Assembly: GCA_001664505.1 (NCBI GenBank)
Contig: CP011806.1
Location: forward strand, 850,398-875,793
Source of the DNA: Acidobacteria bacterium Mor1
Lineage (GTDB): Bacteria; Acidobacteriota; Polarisedimenticolia; Polarisedimenticolales; Polarisedimenticolaceae
DNA length: 25,396 bases
Reading direction: 5' to 3'
Shown here in pieces: positions 16,072 through 23,724 of this stretch (position 1 is its first letter; every line of letters starts with the position of its first letter). Made by a program: the position numbers and the translations under genes. The notes below the pieces were generated by a model that saw nothing but the letters and a program-made list of their open reading frames with translations, was not told the origin of the DNA and did no database searches.

Positions 16072-18435
16072 ATGAACCTCAGCCTCGCCCGCCTACGAGA
16101 CAGCCAGCGCGCCCAGGAGATCCTGGGTCTGGTGCTGTTGGCGCTGTCCGTCCTCAGCCTGCTCTCGGTCGCCTCCTACACCCGGGACGATCCCAACTGG
16201 TTCCACTCGGGCGGCGCAGCCCAGACGAGCAATTGGATCGGGGCGTTCGGCGCCAACTGGTCCGAGGCCCTGCTGCAGTTGTTCGGCGTGGTCGCCTTTG
16301 CCGTGCCCCCGGTCTTGCTCTTCCTCGGCTGGGCTCAGTTCCGCCACCGTGAGGAACCGACCCCCTGGCTGCGTTTCGCCGGATACGGCCTGCTGACCCT
16401 GACCCTGGCAGCTCTGCTGGACCTGCTGTTCGGCACCATCGCCTACGGCGGTGAGCAGTTCGCTCCCGGCGGGGCCCTGGGCCGCTGGGTCGCGGGAGCC
16501 CTGGTCTCGGTGCTCAACCGTACCGGCGCGATTCTTGTCGTCCTGCTGATGATCGCCTCGACCATCGTGCTGGTCACCCGCTTCTCCTTCAGCTACGCCG
16601 CCGACGTGCTGTCGGAGGGCGCCGCCGGAGCGGCCGGGAGTGCCGGCGCGTCGGTCAAGGATTGGTGGCAAAGCGGGCGCAACAAGCCGAAGAAGAGTGC
16701 GTCCAGGCGCAAGGCGGCGGCCAAACGGCCGGAGCCCGAGGAAGACTACGAGGAGTACGAGGAAGAGGTCGAGGAGCGGCCGGAGCCGAACCGGGCCAGC
16801 ATCCCGGTTCCCCCGACCCTCTCCGGCGACGCCGAGGTTTCCCCGGCTCCGCCTCCGGCGGCGCCCCGGGCTGCCCAACCGGCCGGCCCTCCGCGGGTCG
16901 AGAAGCGGGCCGCCGGCGCCGCGCCGCGCAAACCCCGCCAGACCGCCCTGCCGCTGGAACAGAAACCGGGCGAATACGCGCTGCCCGGCCTGGACCTGCT
17001 CAACGAGCCCAAGGCTCAGGATGTGGACAACGAGGCGGAACTGCTGGAACGTGCCCAGCAACTCACCGAGAAGTTCCACACCTTCAACGTCGACGGCAGC
17101 GTGGTTGCCATCCATCCCGGGCCGGTGGTCACGACCTTCGAGTTCAAGCCGGAGGCCGGGGTCAAGTATTCGAAGATCGCCGGAATGAGCGACGACCTCT
17201 GCCTGGCGCTTCGCGCCGAGTCGGTGCGCATCGACCGGATGCCCGGCAAGTCCACCGTCGGCATCGAGGTACCCAACCGCCAGCAGGAAACGATCTTCAT
17301 GCGCGAGCTGCTGGGTTCGGAGCGCTTCCAGGAATCCCGCTCCAAGCTGACCCTCTCCCTGGGCAAGGACATCGGCGGCCAGGAGTTCACCGCCGAACTC
17401 GAGCGCATGCCCCACCTGCTGATCGCCGGCGCCACCGGCGCGGGCAAGTCGGTGATGCTCAACGGCATGATCGTCAGCATGCTGTACAAGGCCACGCCCC
17501 ACGACGTGCGCTTCATCATGATCGACACCAAGCGGATCGAACTCGGCATCTACGCCGACATCCCGCACCTGCTGGTGCCGGTGGTGACCGACCCCAAACA
17601 GGCCTCGGCGGCGCTCAAGTGGGCGGTCCGCGAGATGGAGATCCGCTACCGCAAGCTGGCCGCCGTCGGCGTACGCAACATCGACCAGTTCAACACCCTG
17701 ATCGAGAAGGAGCCGGACCGCACGATGGAGACCGACAAGGGGGAAGAGGTTCCCCTGAGTCACCTGCCCTTCATCGTGATCGTGATCGACGAGATGGCCG
17801 ACCTGATGATCGTAGCCGCCGGCGATGTCGAGGAATCGGTGATGCGCCTGGCCCAGATGGCCCGCGCCGTCGGCATCCACCTGATCCTGGCGACCCAGCG
17901 GCCGTCGGTCGACGTGATCACCGGAACCATCAAGGCCAACTTCCCCTCCCGTATCGCCTTCCGCGTGTCGCAGCGAGTCGACTCCCGCACGATCATCGAT
18001 CAGCAGGGCGCCGAGCGGCTGCTGGGCCGTGGCGACATGCTCTACTTGCCGTCGGGATCCTCCCGGTTGCAGCGGCTGCACAGCGGCTTCATCACCGAGG
18101 AGGAGATCAACCGGGTCACCGACTTCCTCAAGGAGATGGCGGACCCGGTCTACGACGAGAGCGTGCTCAAGGACCCCGAGGAAAACAAGGGACCCGGAGG
18201 TGACGGCGACGAGGAGTTCGACCCGATGTACGCCGAGGCAGTGCGCACGATCCTCACCGAGGGCTCTTGTTCGATCACGCTGATCCAGCGCCGGTTGCGC
18301 CTGGGCTACGCCCGGGCGGCCCGGATCGTCGACATGATGGAGCGACAGGGAGCGGTCGGCCCCGCCGACGGCAGCAAGCCCCGGGAGATCCTGGTCGGCC
18401 AGGATTACCTGGACGAACTGGAAGCCTCGCCGTAG
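16072..18435 (+). CDS. ftsK: DNA translocase FtsK/SpoIIIE
   Basis: A 787-residue FtsK. Four transmembrane helices (within about 15-185) anchor it at the division site. A P/E/A/R-rich linker (about 195-320) is highly charged (EEDYEEYEEEVEE). The alpha/beta motor follows, with Walker A GATGAGKS (453-460) and Walker B IVIDEMADLM (D573, E574). GLILATQRPSVDVITGTIKANFP-type sequence is present near 600-625, starting HLILATQRPSVDV. A C-terminal winged-helix gamma domain (about 720-785, SITLIQRRLRLGYARAARIV) should read KOPS-like polar DNA sites. It pumps DNA to clear the septum and activate dimer resolution. The ATG at 16072 has GGAG ten bases upstream. Confidence 0.95.
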   Translation: MNLSLARLRDSQRAQEILGLVLLALSVLSLLSVASYTRDDPNWFHSGGAAQTSNWIGAFGANWSEALLQLFGVVAFAVPPVLLFLGWAQFRHREEPTPWLRFAGYGLLTLTLAALLDLLFGTIAYGGEQFAPGGALGRWVAGALVSVLNRTGAILVVLLMIASTIVLVTRFSFSYAADVLSEGAAGAAGSAGASVKDWWQSGRNKPKKSASRRKAAAKRPEPEEDYEEYEEEVEERPEPNRASIPVPPTLSGDAEVSPAPPPAAPRAAQPAGPPRVEKRAAGAAPRKPRQTALPLEQKPGEYALPGLDLLNEPKAQDVDNEAELLERAQQLTEKFHTFNVDGSVVAIHPGPVVTTFEFKPEAGVKYSKIAGMSDDLCLALRAESVRIDRMPGKSTVGIEVPNRQQETIFMRELLGSERFQESRSKLTLSLGKDIGGQEFTAELERMPHLLIAGATGAGKSVMLNGMIVSMLYKATPHDVRFIMIDTKRIELGIYADIPHLLVPVVTDPKQASAALKWAVREMEIRYRKLAAVGVRNIDQFNTLIEKEPDRTMETDKGEEVPLSHLPFIVIVIDEMADLMIVAAGDVEESVMRLAQMARAVGIHLILATQRPSVDVITGTIKANFPSRIAFRVSQRVDSRTIIDQQGAERLLGRGDMLYLPSGSSRLQRLHSGFITEEEINRVTDFLKEMADPVYDESVLKDPEENKGPGGDGDEEFDPMYAEAVRTILTEGSCSITLIQRRLRLGYARAARIVDMMERQGAVGPADGSKPREILVGQDYLDELEASP

Positions 18436-18470
18436 TAGAACCAATCGCCCGACATACGGAGATCCAGGGG

Positions 18471-19067
18471 ATGAAGATCCGGAAGAAGCTGTCCGCCACG
18501 ATGATCGCCTGCCTTGCGCTGGCCGGCCTGTCCTGTGGCGGCGACGCGCCGAAGAACGCGCCCGCAGCCGACGGCGCGGCCGCTCTTCCGCCCGCCGAGG
18601 CAGCCGCACCGCCGGCCGTTCCCGGCGGAGAGGCGCCGGCCGCGAACAGCTCTCCCTTGACCGACACCGGCCATGCCGGCCGCTGGGCCTGGCACGATGA
18701 CGGCACGCTTTCGGTCATCGAGATCCGCCAGGTCGACGGGACCTACCAGTTCCGCTGGACCCTCGGCACCCAGGACGGCTCCCGTAGGGTCGATGCGGAT
18801 TGGGGCACCAGCGAGGAGTTCGTCGCCGGAGAGAAGGCTGCCGACTATCGCTTCACCGTGTCGCAGAGCCCGGATACCGAACACCTCCTGATCGAATGCC
18901 AGGCGACTTCGGTCGAGTCCGACACCACCCTACAGTTCAAGGACCGGCTCGAAGTGGCCGATGGCGGGCTCATTCTGCTCTCGCGGATGATCGAGAAGGA
19001 CGGCAAGCCGACCCCTGAGGGCGAACAGAACGTCCGGCGCTTCACCAAGATCGCCGACCCGCAGTAG
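18471..19067 (+). CDS. Small exported or lipoprotein-like hypothetical protein
   Basis: A 198-residue protein of unknown function. The N-terminus is MKIRKKLSATMIACLALAGLSCGG: basic residues, a hydrophobic core, then a cysteine, which looks like a lipoprotein signal. The residues before the cysteine (G-L-S) do not fit the usual L-[AS]-[GA] lipobox well, so lipidation is uncertain. An A/P-rich linker (about 28-60) precedes a compact beta-rich domain (about 65-195) with WAWHDDGTLSVIEIRQVDG and TLGTQDGSRRVDADWG. The locus after ftsK often holds lolA in other bacteria, but I see no LolA signature. The start at 18471 follows CAGGGG and lies 35 bases after ftsK. The upstream extension to 18267 is inside ftsK and is rejected. 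Confidence 0.75.
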   Translation: MKIRKKLSATMIACLALAGLSCGGDAPKNAPAADGAAALPPAEAAAPPAVPGGEAPAANSSPLTDTGHAGRWAWHDDGTLSVIEIRQVDGTYQFRWTLGTQDGSRRVDADWGTSEEFVAGEKAADYRFTVSQSPDTEHLLIECQATSVESDTTLQFKDRLEVADGGLILLSRMIEKDGKPTPEGEQNVRRFTKIADPQ

Positions 19068-19080
19068 ACCCGCCCGATTG

Positions 19081-19101
19081 CGCGAGGCGGGCAGCCTCGC
19101 G
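19081..19101 (+). terminator. GC-rich hairpin after the ftsK-lipoprotein run
   Basis: CGCGAGGC (19081-19088) and GCCTCGCG (19094-19101) form a perfect 8-bp stem with the loop GGGCA, beginning 14 bases after the stop. There is no T-run after it (AACAAGG), so it is not a canonical intrinsic terminator. It could protect the 3' end or assist Rho-dependent termination. Confidence 0.5.
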
Positions 19102-19289
19102 AACAAGGCCTGAAGGTCGAGCCGGCATGGTCGAGTCAAACCTACCCGGCCTGCGCCCCACTCTTACGCGAGCCCACCCCTTTTCGTAACGGCACACTGC
19201 ACCGTTGCGAGTCGACAACGCAATCCGAAGTCAAGCGCGTTGCGCGGGATAAAACCCCACCGTACGCTCCCGCAAAAGGACGGCCCAAG

Positions 19290-19308
19290 GGAGGTGATCG
19301 CGATGTAG
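19290..19308 (+). other. Extended Shine-Dalgarno followed by an ATG-TAG minimal reading frame
   Basis: GGAGGTGATC (19290-19299) is a 10-base complement to the usual 3' tail of 16S rRNA. Eight bases after its GGAGG core lie ATG (19303-19305) and then TAG (19306-19308). An ideal initiation site is thus followed at once by a stop. It could be a ribosome-parking leader element, the remnant of a lost gene, or chance. Confidence 0.5.
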
Positions 19309-19481
19309 ACGACACCCTGCCCCGAACCAGACTCGAACCCATCCGCTGCAGCCTGTCGCACGCGGTCGAGCCCGGCCCGTGAGTCATCCGTCGTCCTGCC
19401 CCCCCCCGGGCACAGGATCGCGGCAGCGACAGCGTCCCACCACGTCGATGGCCGCGCAGTCTACACAGAGAGGACCGCACA

Positions 19482-20918
19482 ATGCGAAACCCAATTGATG
19501 TCCGCATCCTATCGATCGCCCTCGCACTGCAGTTCATGATCGCAGGGGCCGCCTTCGGAGCCCAGAACCTCAAGACCGTGTGCGACGTCGGTTGCACCCA
19601 CACATCCCTTCAAGCTGCCATCGACGCAGTACCCGACAACGCGACCGTCCCGTGGACGATTTTCGTCGGCGCCGGCGTCTGGACCTCGGACACCGCCATC
19701 GACATCGACGCCAAAGACAACCTGACGATTACCGGATACGGCGATGAAGCATCGATCATCCAAGCCACTTCGACCTACTTCACAAACGCCACCGCTTCAA
19801 CTCCGACAACCGCGGAGGAGTTCGTCACGATCAGCGACTCACACAACATCGTGATCCGCGAGATTCAGATCGATGCAACCACAAACGCCCCGAGCACTCT
19901 CCCGGTCGACTCGCTGGGCGGCGGGCTCGCCGGCGTGTTCATAGACGGTGGCACCGGCAGCGCGGCGGCGATGGGACCGTTCCGCTTCGAGGACTGCACG
20001 ATCAAGGGATTTCAGTGGGGCCTGACCGACGACAACCTCGCCGACTCCACCAAGATCGAGGTCTACGGCTCCCGAATCTGGGCCGACTACACTTCCACAT
20101 GGGCCCGTAGCGGCAACTGGCTCGTCTGGTCCTCCGACCTACGCGCCGACAGTCGACTGACCGACACCGCGACCGATACCGCCATCGGCCTCTACCTCAG
20201 CGAGGAGTACCACCGCTTCACCCTCTGGGGCTCTCACGTGCACGCGGAGAGCCATGAGACCGGCACCGTGGGTACGGTTGCCGGACTCTGGGAGTCAGCC
20301 AACACGACTACAGATGACGAGCTGGTCGCGATCGGCACGACGTTTCATGCCAAGATGGCGGCGATTCCTACTACCGGGCCAGGAGTTGTCGTCGCCGTCC
20401 GGGCTGACGGCGACAGCGACCTTCTCTTCGTCGGTTCCGATCTTCTATACGAGGCTCCGGCGGAAGACGGCGGCAGCACGTTGAGCAGCGGTTCGGTCGG
20501 CGGCATCCTGTCAGGTGGCTCCCCCGACGGCGTCGTTTCACTGACCGGAGTCGCGTTCGTCAATCGCGCCGTCGACGGAACCGCCGTCGCAGGGGCGACT
20601 CAAGCCGACGTCTACACCACACCCGGCAGCAAGGACATTCGCTTTGCGGGTTCGAGCCCTGCGTCGACTTCGGGCAACAGGTCCAACGCGAAATCCACGG
20701 ACACCATGGAAATGCAGTCTGGCACCGACACGTTCCAGACCTCGGACACCCTGACCATCACGCTGCCCGTAGCGCTTCCGAACAACAAGTACAAGGTCGC
20801 GCTTTCGGTCGACGCCAATGAGACCGTCTGGGTCGACAGCAAGACCGCGACCCAGTTCACGGTCAAGTCGAGCGTGACCAGCGACGCCAGCGTCGACTGG
20901 TTCGTGCGCTACAACTAG
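19482..20918 (+). CDS. Secreted right-handed beta-helix protein (pectin-lyase-like fold) with a phage-tail-like C-terminus
   Basis: A 478-residue protein with a signal peptide (hydrophobic 9-27, cleavage near GAAFGA). The start of the mature part, VGCTHTSLQAAIDAVPD, is typical of pectin-lyase-fold proteins. Repeating strands (FVTISDSHNIVIREIQID, FRFEDCTIKGF, KIEVYGSRIW, FTLWGSHVHAE, LVAIGTTFHAK, LLFVGSDLLYE) indicate a parallel beta-helix over about 40-380. The last 65 residues ([25 protein letters not shown]) recall small C-terminal domains of phage tail fibres. No catalytic signature for pectate lyase or pectinesterase was identified, so enzyme activity is unproven; a glycan-binding or structural role is possible. 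By eye the base composition is less GC-rich than its neighbours, suggesting transfer. The ribosome binding site AGAGAGGA is good. Its TAG overlaps the stop of the convergent gene. Confidence 0.7.
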   Translation: MRNPIDVRILSIALALQFMIAGAAFGAQNLKTVCDVGCTHTSLQAAIDAVPDNATVPWTIFVGAGVWTSDTAIDIDAKDNLTITGYGDEASIIQATSTYFTNATASTPTTAEEFVTISDSHNIVIREIQIDATTNAPSTLPVDSLGGGLAGVFIDGGTGSAAAMGPFRFEDCTIKGFQWGLTDDNLADSTKIEVYGSRIWADYTSTWARSGNWLVWSSDLRADSRLTDTATDTAIGLYLSEEYHRFTLWGSHVHAESHETGTVGTVAGLWESANTTTDDELVAIGTTFHAKMAAIPTTGPGVVVAVRADGDSDLLFVGSDLLYEAPAEDGGSTLSSGSVGGILSGGSPDGVVSLTGVAFVNRAVDGTAVAGATQADVYTTPGSKDIRFAGSSPASTSGNRSNAKSTDTMEMQSGTDTFQTSDTLTITLPVALPNNKYKVALSVDANETVWVDSKTATQFTVKSSVTSDASVDWFVRYN

Positions 20919-21550
20919 TTCCGCTCCCGGCCCGGGGTCTTCGCCACGGCCAACGCCAGAGCGAAGCCCTGGGCCACCCTCCGCGGATCCCGGGCGCCGA
21001 GGATGGCGCCACAGACCGCCACGCCGTAAGCACCGGCGTGCACCACGTCGGGCACCCGGGGAATCGTGATCCCACCGATGGCGTAGAGCGGGACCGGCCC
21101 CAACCGCGGAACAGACGCGCTGATCAAGTCCACCCCCGCCGCAGGCTTACCCGGTTTGGATTCGGTGGTGTAGATGTTGCCGGCGATGACGTAGGCCAGG
21201 CTCTCTCCGGCAGCGACCCAGGCCTCGTCAGGGTGATGCATCGAGCGGCCGATCAATACGGTGTGGGCCGCGCCGCTCCACGGGGCATCGGCCGGCAGGT
21301 GCAGGCCGCAACCGGTCTCCATGGCGACCGACGCGTGGGTGTTGACGATCACCCGGGTCTCCGGAGGCACCCGTTCGACGATCCGCCGCACCAGCGACGC
21401 CAGCGCCTCGGGTGGCAGATCCTTCTCCCGGACCTGGACGATGCCCACACCGCCGGCCACCGCCTCGGCCACGGCCGCAGCCATGTCCCGCGCCCGTGTT
21501 CGACGCCGGTCGGTGACCAACATCAGCCGGGGCAGCGGTTCCGGCTTCAC
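20915..21550 (-). CDS. ThiE/TenI-family protein, possible thiazole tautomerase
   Basis: A 211-residue TIM-barrel protein of the ThiE/TenI family. Family landmarks are [40 protein letters not shown] and YAIGGIT. Where true thiamine-phosphate synthases have an N-D pair (INDR), this protein has VNTHAS, so the metal-binding Asp is missing. Since a second protein in this operon keeps the pair, this one is more likely TenI-like (aromatising tautomerase of the thiazole phosphate made by ThiG) than a redundant ThiE. This is inferred, and a degenerate ThiE remains possible. The start is GTG at 21550, overlapping the thiG stop as GTGA. The longer frame up to 21880 runs through thiG with an arginine-rich nonsense-like sequence and is rejected. 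Confidence 0.75.
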   Translation of the reverse strand: MKPEPLPRLMLVTDRRRTRARDMAAAVAEAVAGGVGIVQVREKDLPPEALASLVRRIVERVPPETRVIVNTHASVAMETGCGLHLPADAPWSGAAHTVLIGRSMHHPDEAWVAAGESLAYVIAGNIYTTESKPGKPAAGVDLISASVPRLGPVPLYAIGGITIPRVPDVVHAGAYGVAVCGAILGARDPRRVAQGFALALAVAKTPGRERN

Positions 21551-22347
21551 CGCTCGATTCGACCCGCCATCGGCGACGAGGCCTCGGCGTAGTGTTTGCG
21601 CGGAATGCGCCCGGCGAGATAGGCGTCCCGGCCTGCCGCCGCGGCGTGCCTTACCGCCCGGGCCATGCGCACCGGTTCCCGGGCACGGGCCACCGCGGTG
21701 TTGAGCAACACGCCGTCGCAACCAAGCTCGAAGGCCACGGCAACATCCGACGCGGTGCCGACGCCGGCGTCGACGATCACCGGGACCCGGGCCCGGGAGC
21801 GGATCAGCTCGATGTTGTGCGGGTTGCGGATCCCGAGCCCCGAGCCGATCGGCGCCCCCAGGGGCATCACCGCAACGCACCCCAGGTCCTCGAGCTTGCG
21901 CGCCAGCACCGGATCGTCGTTGGTGTAGGGCAACACCTTGAAGCCCTTGGCCACCAGCTTCTTCGCCGAACGGAGCAGCGCCTCGGAATCGGGCAGCAGC
22001 GTGTCCTCGTCGGCGATCACCTCGAGCTTGATCAGGTCGGTCCCCAGCGCCTCGCGGGCCAGCTCGGCGGTCAGGGTCGCGTCGTGTTCGGTGAAGCAGC
22101 CTGCGGTGTTGGGGAGCAGACGGTAGCCCCGCTCCCGCAGCACGCCGTAGAGGTTCTGGGAATCGGCGGTCACTCCGACCCGGCGCAACGACACGGTCAC
22201 GAGCTCCGTGCCTGATGCCTCCAGGGCGTCGAGCAACGTCTGGCGGCTCGGATAGCGGGCGGTCCCGAGCAACACCCGGGAGCCGAGGGAGATCCCGGCG
22301 ATCTCCAGGCGGTCCGCAGAGGTGTCCTGGCTCCGATCCTGGCTCAT
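21547..22347 (-). CDS. thiG: Thiazole synthase ThiG
   Basis: A 266-residue TIM-barrel enzyme of normal length. It builds the thiazole phosphate from deoxyxylulose 5-phosphate, dehydroglycine (from ThiO) and the sulfur of ThiS thiocarboxylate. The Schiff-base lysine is K107 in [36 protein letters not shown] and [14 protein letters not shown] are all standard. The ATG at 22347 has GAGGAG just upstream. A TTG four codons earlier (22359) overlaps the thiS stop and is the alternative. It lies 8 bases after thiS and overlaps the tenI-like gene by four bases. ThiG works in a complex with ThiS, encoded directly upstream. Confidence 0.95.
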   Translation of the reverse strand: MSQDRSQDTSADRLEIAGISLGSRVLLGTARYPSRQTLLDALEASGTELVTVSLRRVGVTADSQNLYGVLRERGYRLLPNTAGCFTEHDATLTAELAREALGTDLIKLEVIADEDTLLPDSEALLRSAKKLVAKGFKVLPYTNDDPVLARKLEDLGCVAVMPLGAPIGSGLGIRNPHNIELIRSRARVPVIVDAGVGTASDVAVAFELGCDGVLLNTAVARAREPVRMARAVRHAAAAGRDAYLAGRIPRKHYAEASSPMAGRIER

Positions 22348-22355
22348 GCTGCTCC

Positions 22356-22559
22356 TCAACCGCCCTGAACGGCGGTCACGATCTCGACCCGGTCCCCTTC
22401 GCTGAGCGGCGTCTCCTGCCAGCGGGCCCGGTGCACGACCTCTTCGTTGAGGGCCAGCGCGACTCCGAACGCGCCCGGATCATGGCCGAGCTCGCGCACC
22501 AGTTCCAGCACCGAGGCGGCGCTCACGTCGCGGTTCTCCCCGTTCAGCCTGATCTGCAT
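22356..22559 (-). CDS. thiS: Sulfur-carrier protein ThiS
   Basis: A 67-residue ubiquitin-fold sulfur carrier. It ends in the required Gly-Gly (TAVQGG), whose terminal carboxylate is adenylated by a ThiF-type enzyme and turned into a thiocarboxylate that donates sulfur to Thi[13 protein letters not shown] at the start and [12 protein letters not shown], then [13 protein letters not shown], match the family. The ATG at 22559 has AGGAAGG upstream. It sits 43 bases after thiO and immediately before thiG, the usual order. The likely activating enzyme is the ThiF/MoeB-like gene that begins at 25292. Confidence 0.95.
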   Translation of the reverse strand: MQIRLNGENRDVSAASVLELVRELGHDPGAFGVALALNEEVVHRARWQETPLSEGDRVEIVTAVQGG

Positions 22560-22602
22560 GGTCCTTCCTGCGTGCCCGGCAGCATTGTAGCCCCAACCCC
22601 GC

Positions 22603-23724
22603 TCAGCGCCGCCAGAGCCTCCGGGGACTGAAGGGCTCGAGGGCCGGCGGCAGACGGTCGGTCTCGATCAACTCGGCGAGATAGTGGGCCGACGCCGGGG
22701 CCAGCAGCACGCCGCTACGGTAGTGACCGGTGGAGAGATACAGCCCCTCCACTCCGGTGCGCCCGATCACCGGCTCGTGATCCCCCGCAGCCGGCCGCAA
22801 CCCGACGGAGATCTCGGCCAGCTCCACGTCGTAGATGCCGGGGAGCACGTTCCAGCCGTGGCGCAGCAGGTCCAGGACCGCTCCCGCCGTGGGGATCAGA
22901 TCGTCCATCTCCTCCTGGGTCGCCCCCAGCAACAGCTCGTTTTCACCCCGGGGCACCAGATAGACCTTCGGCGTCCGTACCACGTGCCGCAGCAGGGACT
23001 CCCCCCGAAGGCGTAGGATCTGCCCCTTGACCGGACGGATCCCGATATCCGGAATCGGCAGGCGCACGCCCCGGCCGGTGGCCACGCCGGCGCAGACCAC
23101 CACCTTTTCCGCTTCGATCAACTGCTCCTGCCCCGCCTCGTCCAGCACCGCGACGCCCCGCACCCGGCCGGCATGCTCCCGGACCTCCGAAACCCGCCGC
23201 GACTCGATGATGCCCCCGAGACGTTCGACGGCTCCGTGAAGGGCGCGGCACAGTCCGCGGGGATCGATCTGATGATCCGAACGCAGCCTCAACCCGGACT
23301 GCACCCGGCCCGAGAGACGAGGTTCGAGCTCGAGCAGCGCTTCAACATCGAGGGGCTCGAACTCCAGCGACTTGCCTCGCAGCGTTTCAGCGAGGTGCTC
23401 CAGGTCTCCGGCGTCATCCCGATCCGCCGCGACCCACAGCGTCCCCTCCTGCCGGAAAGCACAGGAACGCCCGGCGATCTCCTCGACACCTGCGACGAAA
23501 CCGGGGTAGCGCTCCAGGCTGTCGATGCCGAACGAGACCACCGGCGTATCGTGAATCTCCGCCTCGGAGATCGGTGCCAGCATCCCGGCGGAGGCGACGT
23601 AGCCTGCACCTGAGCAAGGCGCCGGGTCGTGGATCCGGACCTCACGCCCACGGCGGAGCAGCTCGTAGGCCAGCGAGAGGCCGATGACCCCGGCACCGAC
23701 CACGTGGACCGCGGGCTGCTTCAT
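22603..23724 (-). CDS. thiO: Glycine oxidase ThiO (FAD-dependent)
   Basis: A 373-residue flavoenzyme of the DAO family. It oxidises glycine with oxygen to dehydroglycine (iminoacetate), which ThiG uses for the thiazole ring. The FAD dinucleotide-binding motif is VVGAGVIGLSLAYELLRRG at residues 8-26. VASAGMLAPISEAE, IRPVKGQILRLRG and the C-terminal TGHYRSGVLLAP are typical of ThiO. The ATG at 23724 overlaps the thiE stop (ATGA). Having ThiO rather than the radical-SAM ThiH indicates an aerobic lifestyle or at least oxygen-tolerant thiamine synthesis. Confidence 0.93.
   Translation of the reverse strand: MKQPAVHVVGAGVIGLSLAYELLRRGREVRIHDPAPCSGAGYVASAGMLAPISEAEIHDTPVVSFGIDSLERYPGFVAGVEEIAGRSCAFRQEGTLWVAADRDDAGDLEHLAETLRGKSLEFEPLDVEALLELEPRLSGRVQSGLRLRSDHQIDPRGLCRALHGAVERLGGIIESRRVSEVREHAGRVRGVAVLDEAGQEQLIEAEKVVVCAGVATGRGVRLPIPDIGIRPVKGQILRLRGESLLRHVVRTPKVYLVPRGENELLLGATQEEMDDLIPTAGAVLDLLRHGWNVLPGIYDVELAEISVGLRPAAGDHEPVIGRTGVEGLYLSTGHYRSGVLLAPASAHYLAELIETDRLPPALEPFSPRRLWRR

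Larger units (their letters stand above)
19068..19481. other. 414-base non-coding region before the beta-helix gene
   Basis: No convincing gene on either strand; the open frame on the minus strand is arginine/serine-rich with no domain-like pattern. The region holds the 19081-19101 hairpin and a second weak hairpin (GTAACGG 19186-19192 with CCGTTGC 19202-19208, one wobble). It also holds a GCGGGA/TCCCGC inverted repeat (19244-19249, 19268-19273), an extended Shine-Dalgarno with a start-stop pair (19290-19308) and a run of nine C (19399-19407). The proximal ribosome binding site AGAGAGGA (19467-19474) precedes the ATG at 19482. No clear sigma-70 promoter was found; GGATAAAAC near 19247-19255 is the closest -10-like sequence. 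Confidence 0.7.

Noticed and set aside
16093-18609. An 838-codon open frame on the minus strand opposite ftsK
   Set aside because: It is antisense to a clear FtsK with intact motor motifs. The translation is H/D/G/Q-rich without domain patterns, a GC-rich shadow frame.
18471-19067. LolA, which often follows ftsK
   Set aside because: The sequence shows no LolA-like pattern and carries a long A/P-rich linker; kept as hypothetical.
19244-19273. GCGGGA/TCCCGC inverted repeat as an operator or terminator
   Set aside because: Arms of only 6 bp with an 18-base loop are expected by chance in this GC-rich sequence.
19325-19360. A tRNA-like T-arm on the minus strand (GGGTTCGAGTC)
   Set aside because: The five-base stem does not pair properly, and there is no acceptor, D or anticodon arm around it.
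19142-19603. A 153-codon minus-strand frame in the region before the beta-helix gene
   Set aside because: R/S-rich, no domain pattern and it overlaps the start of a gene with a good ribosome binding site and signal peptide.
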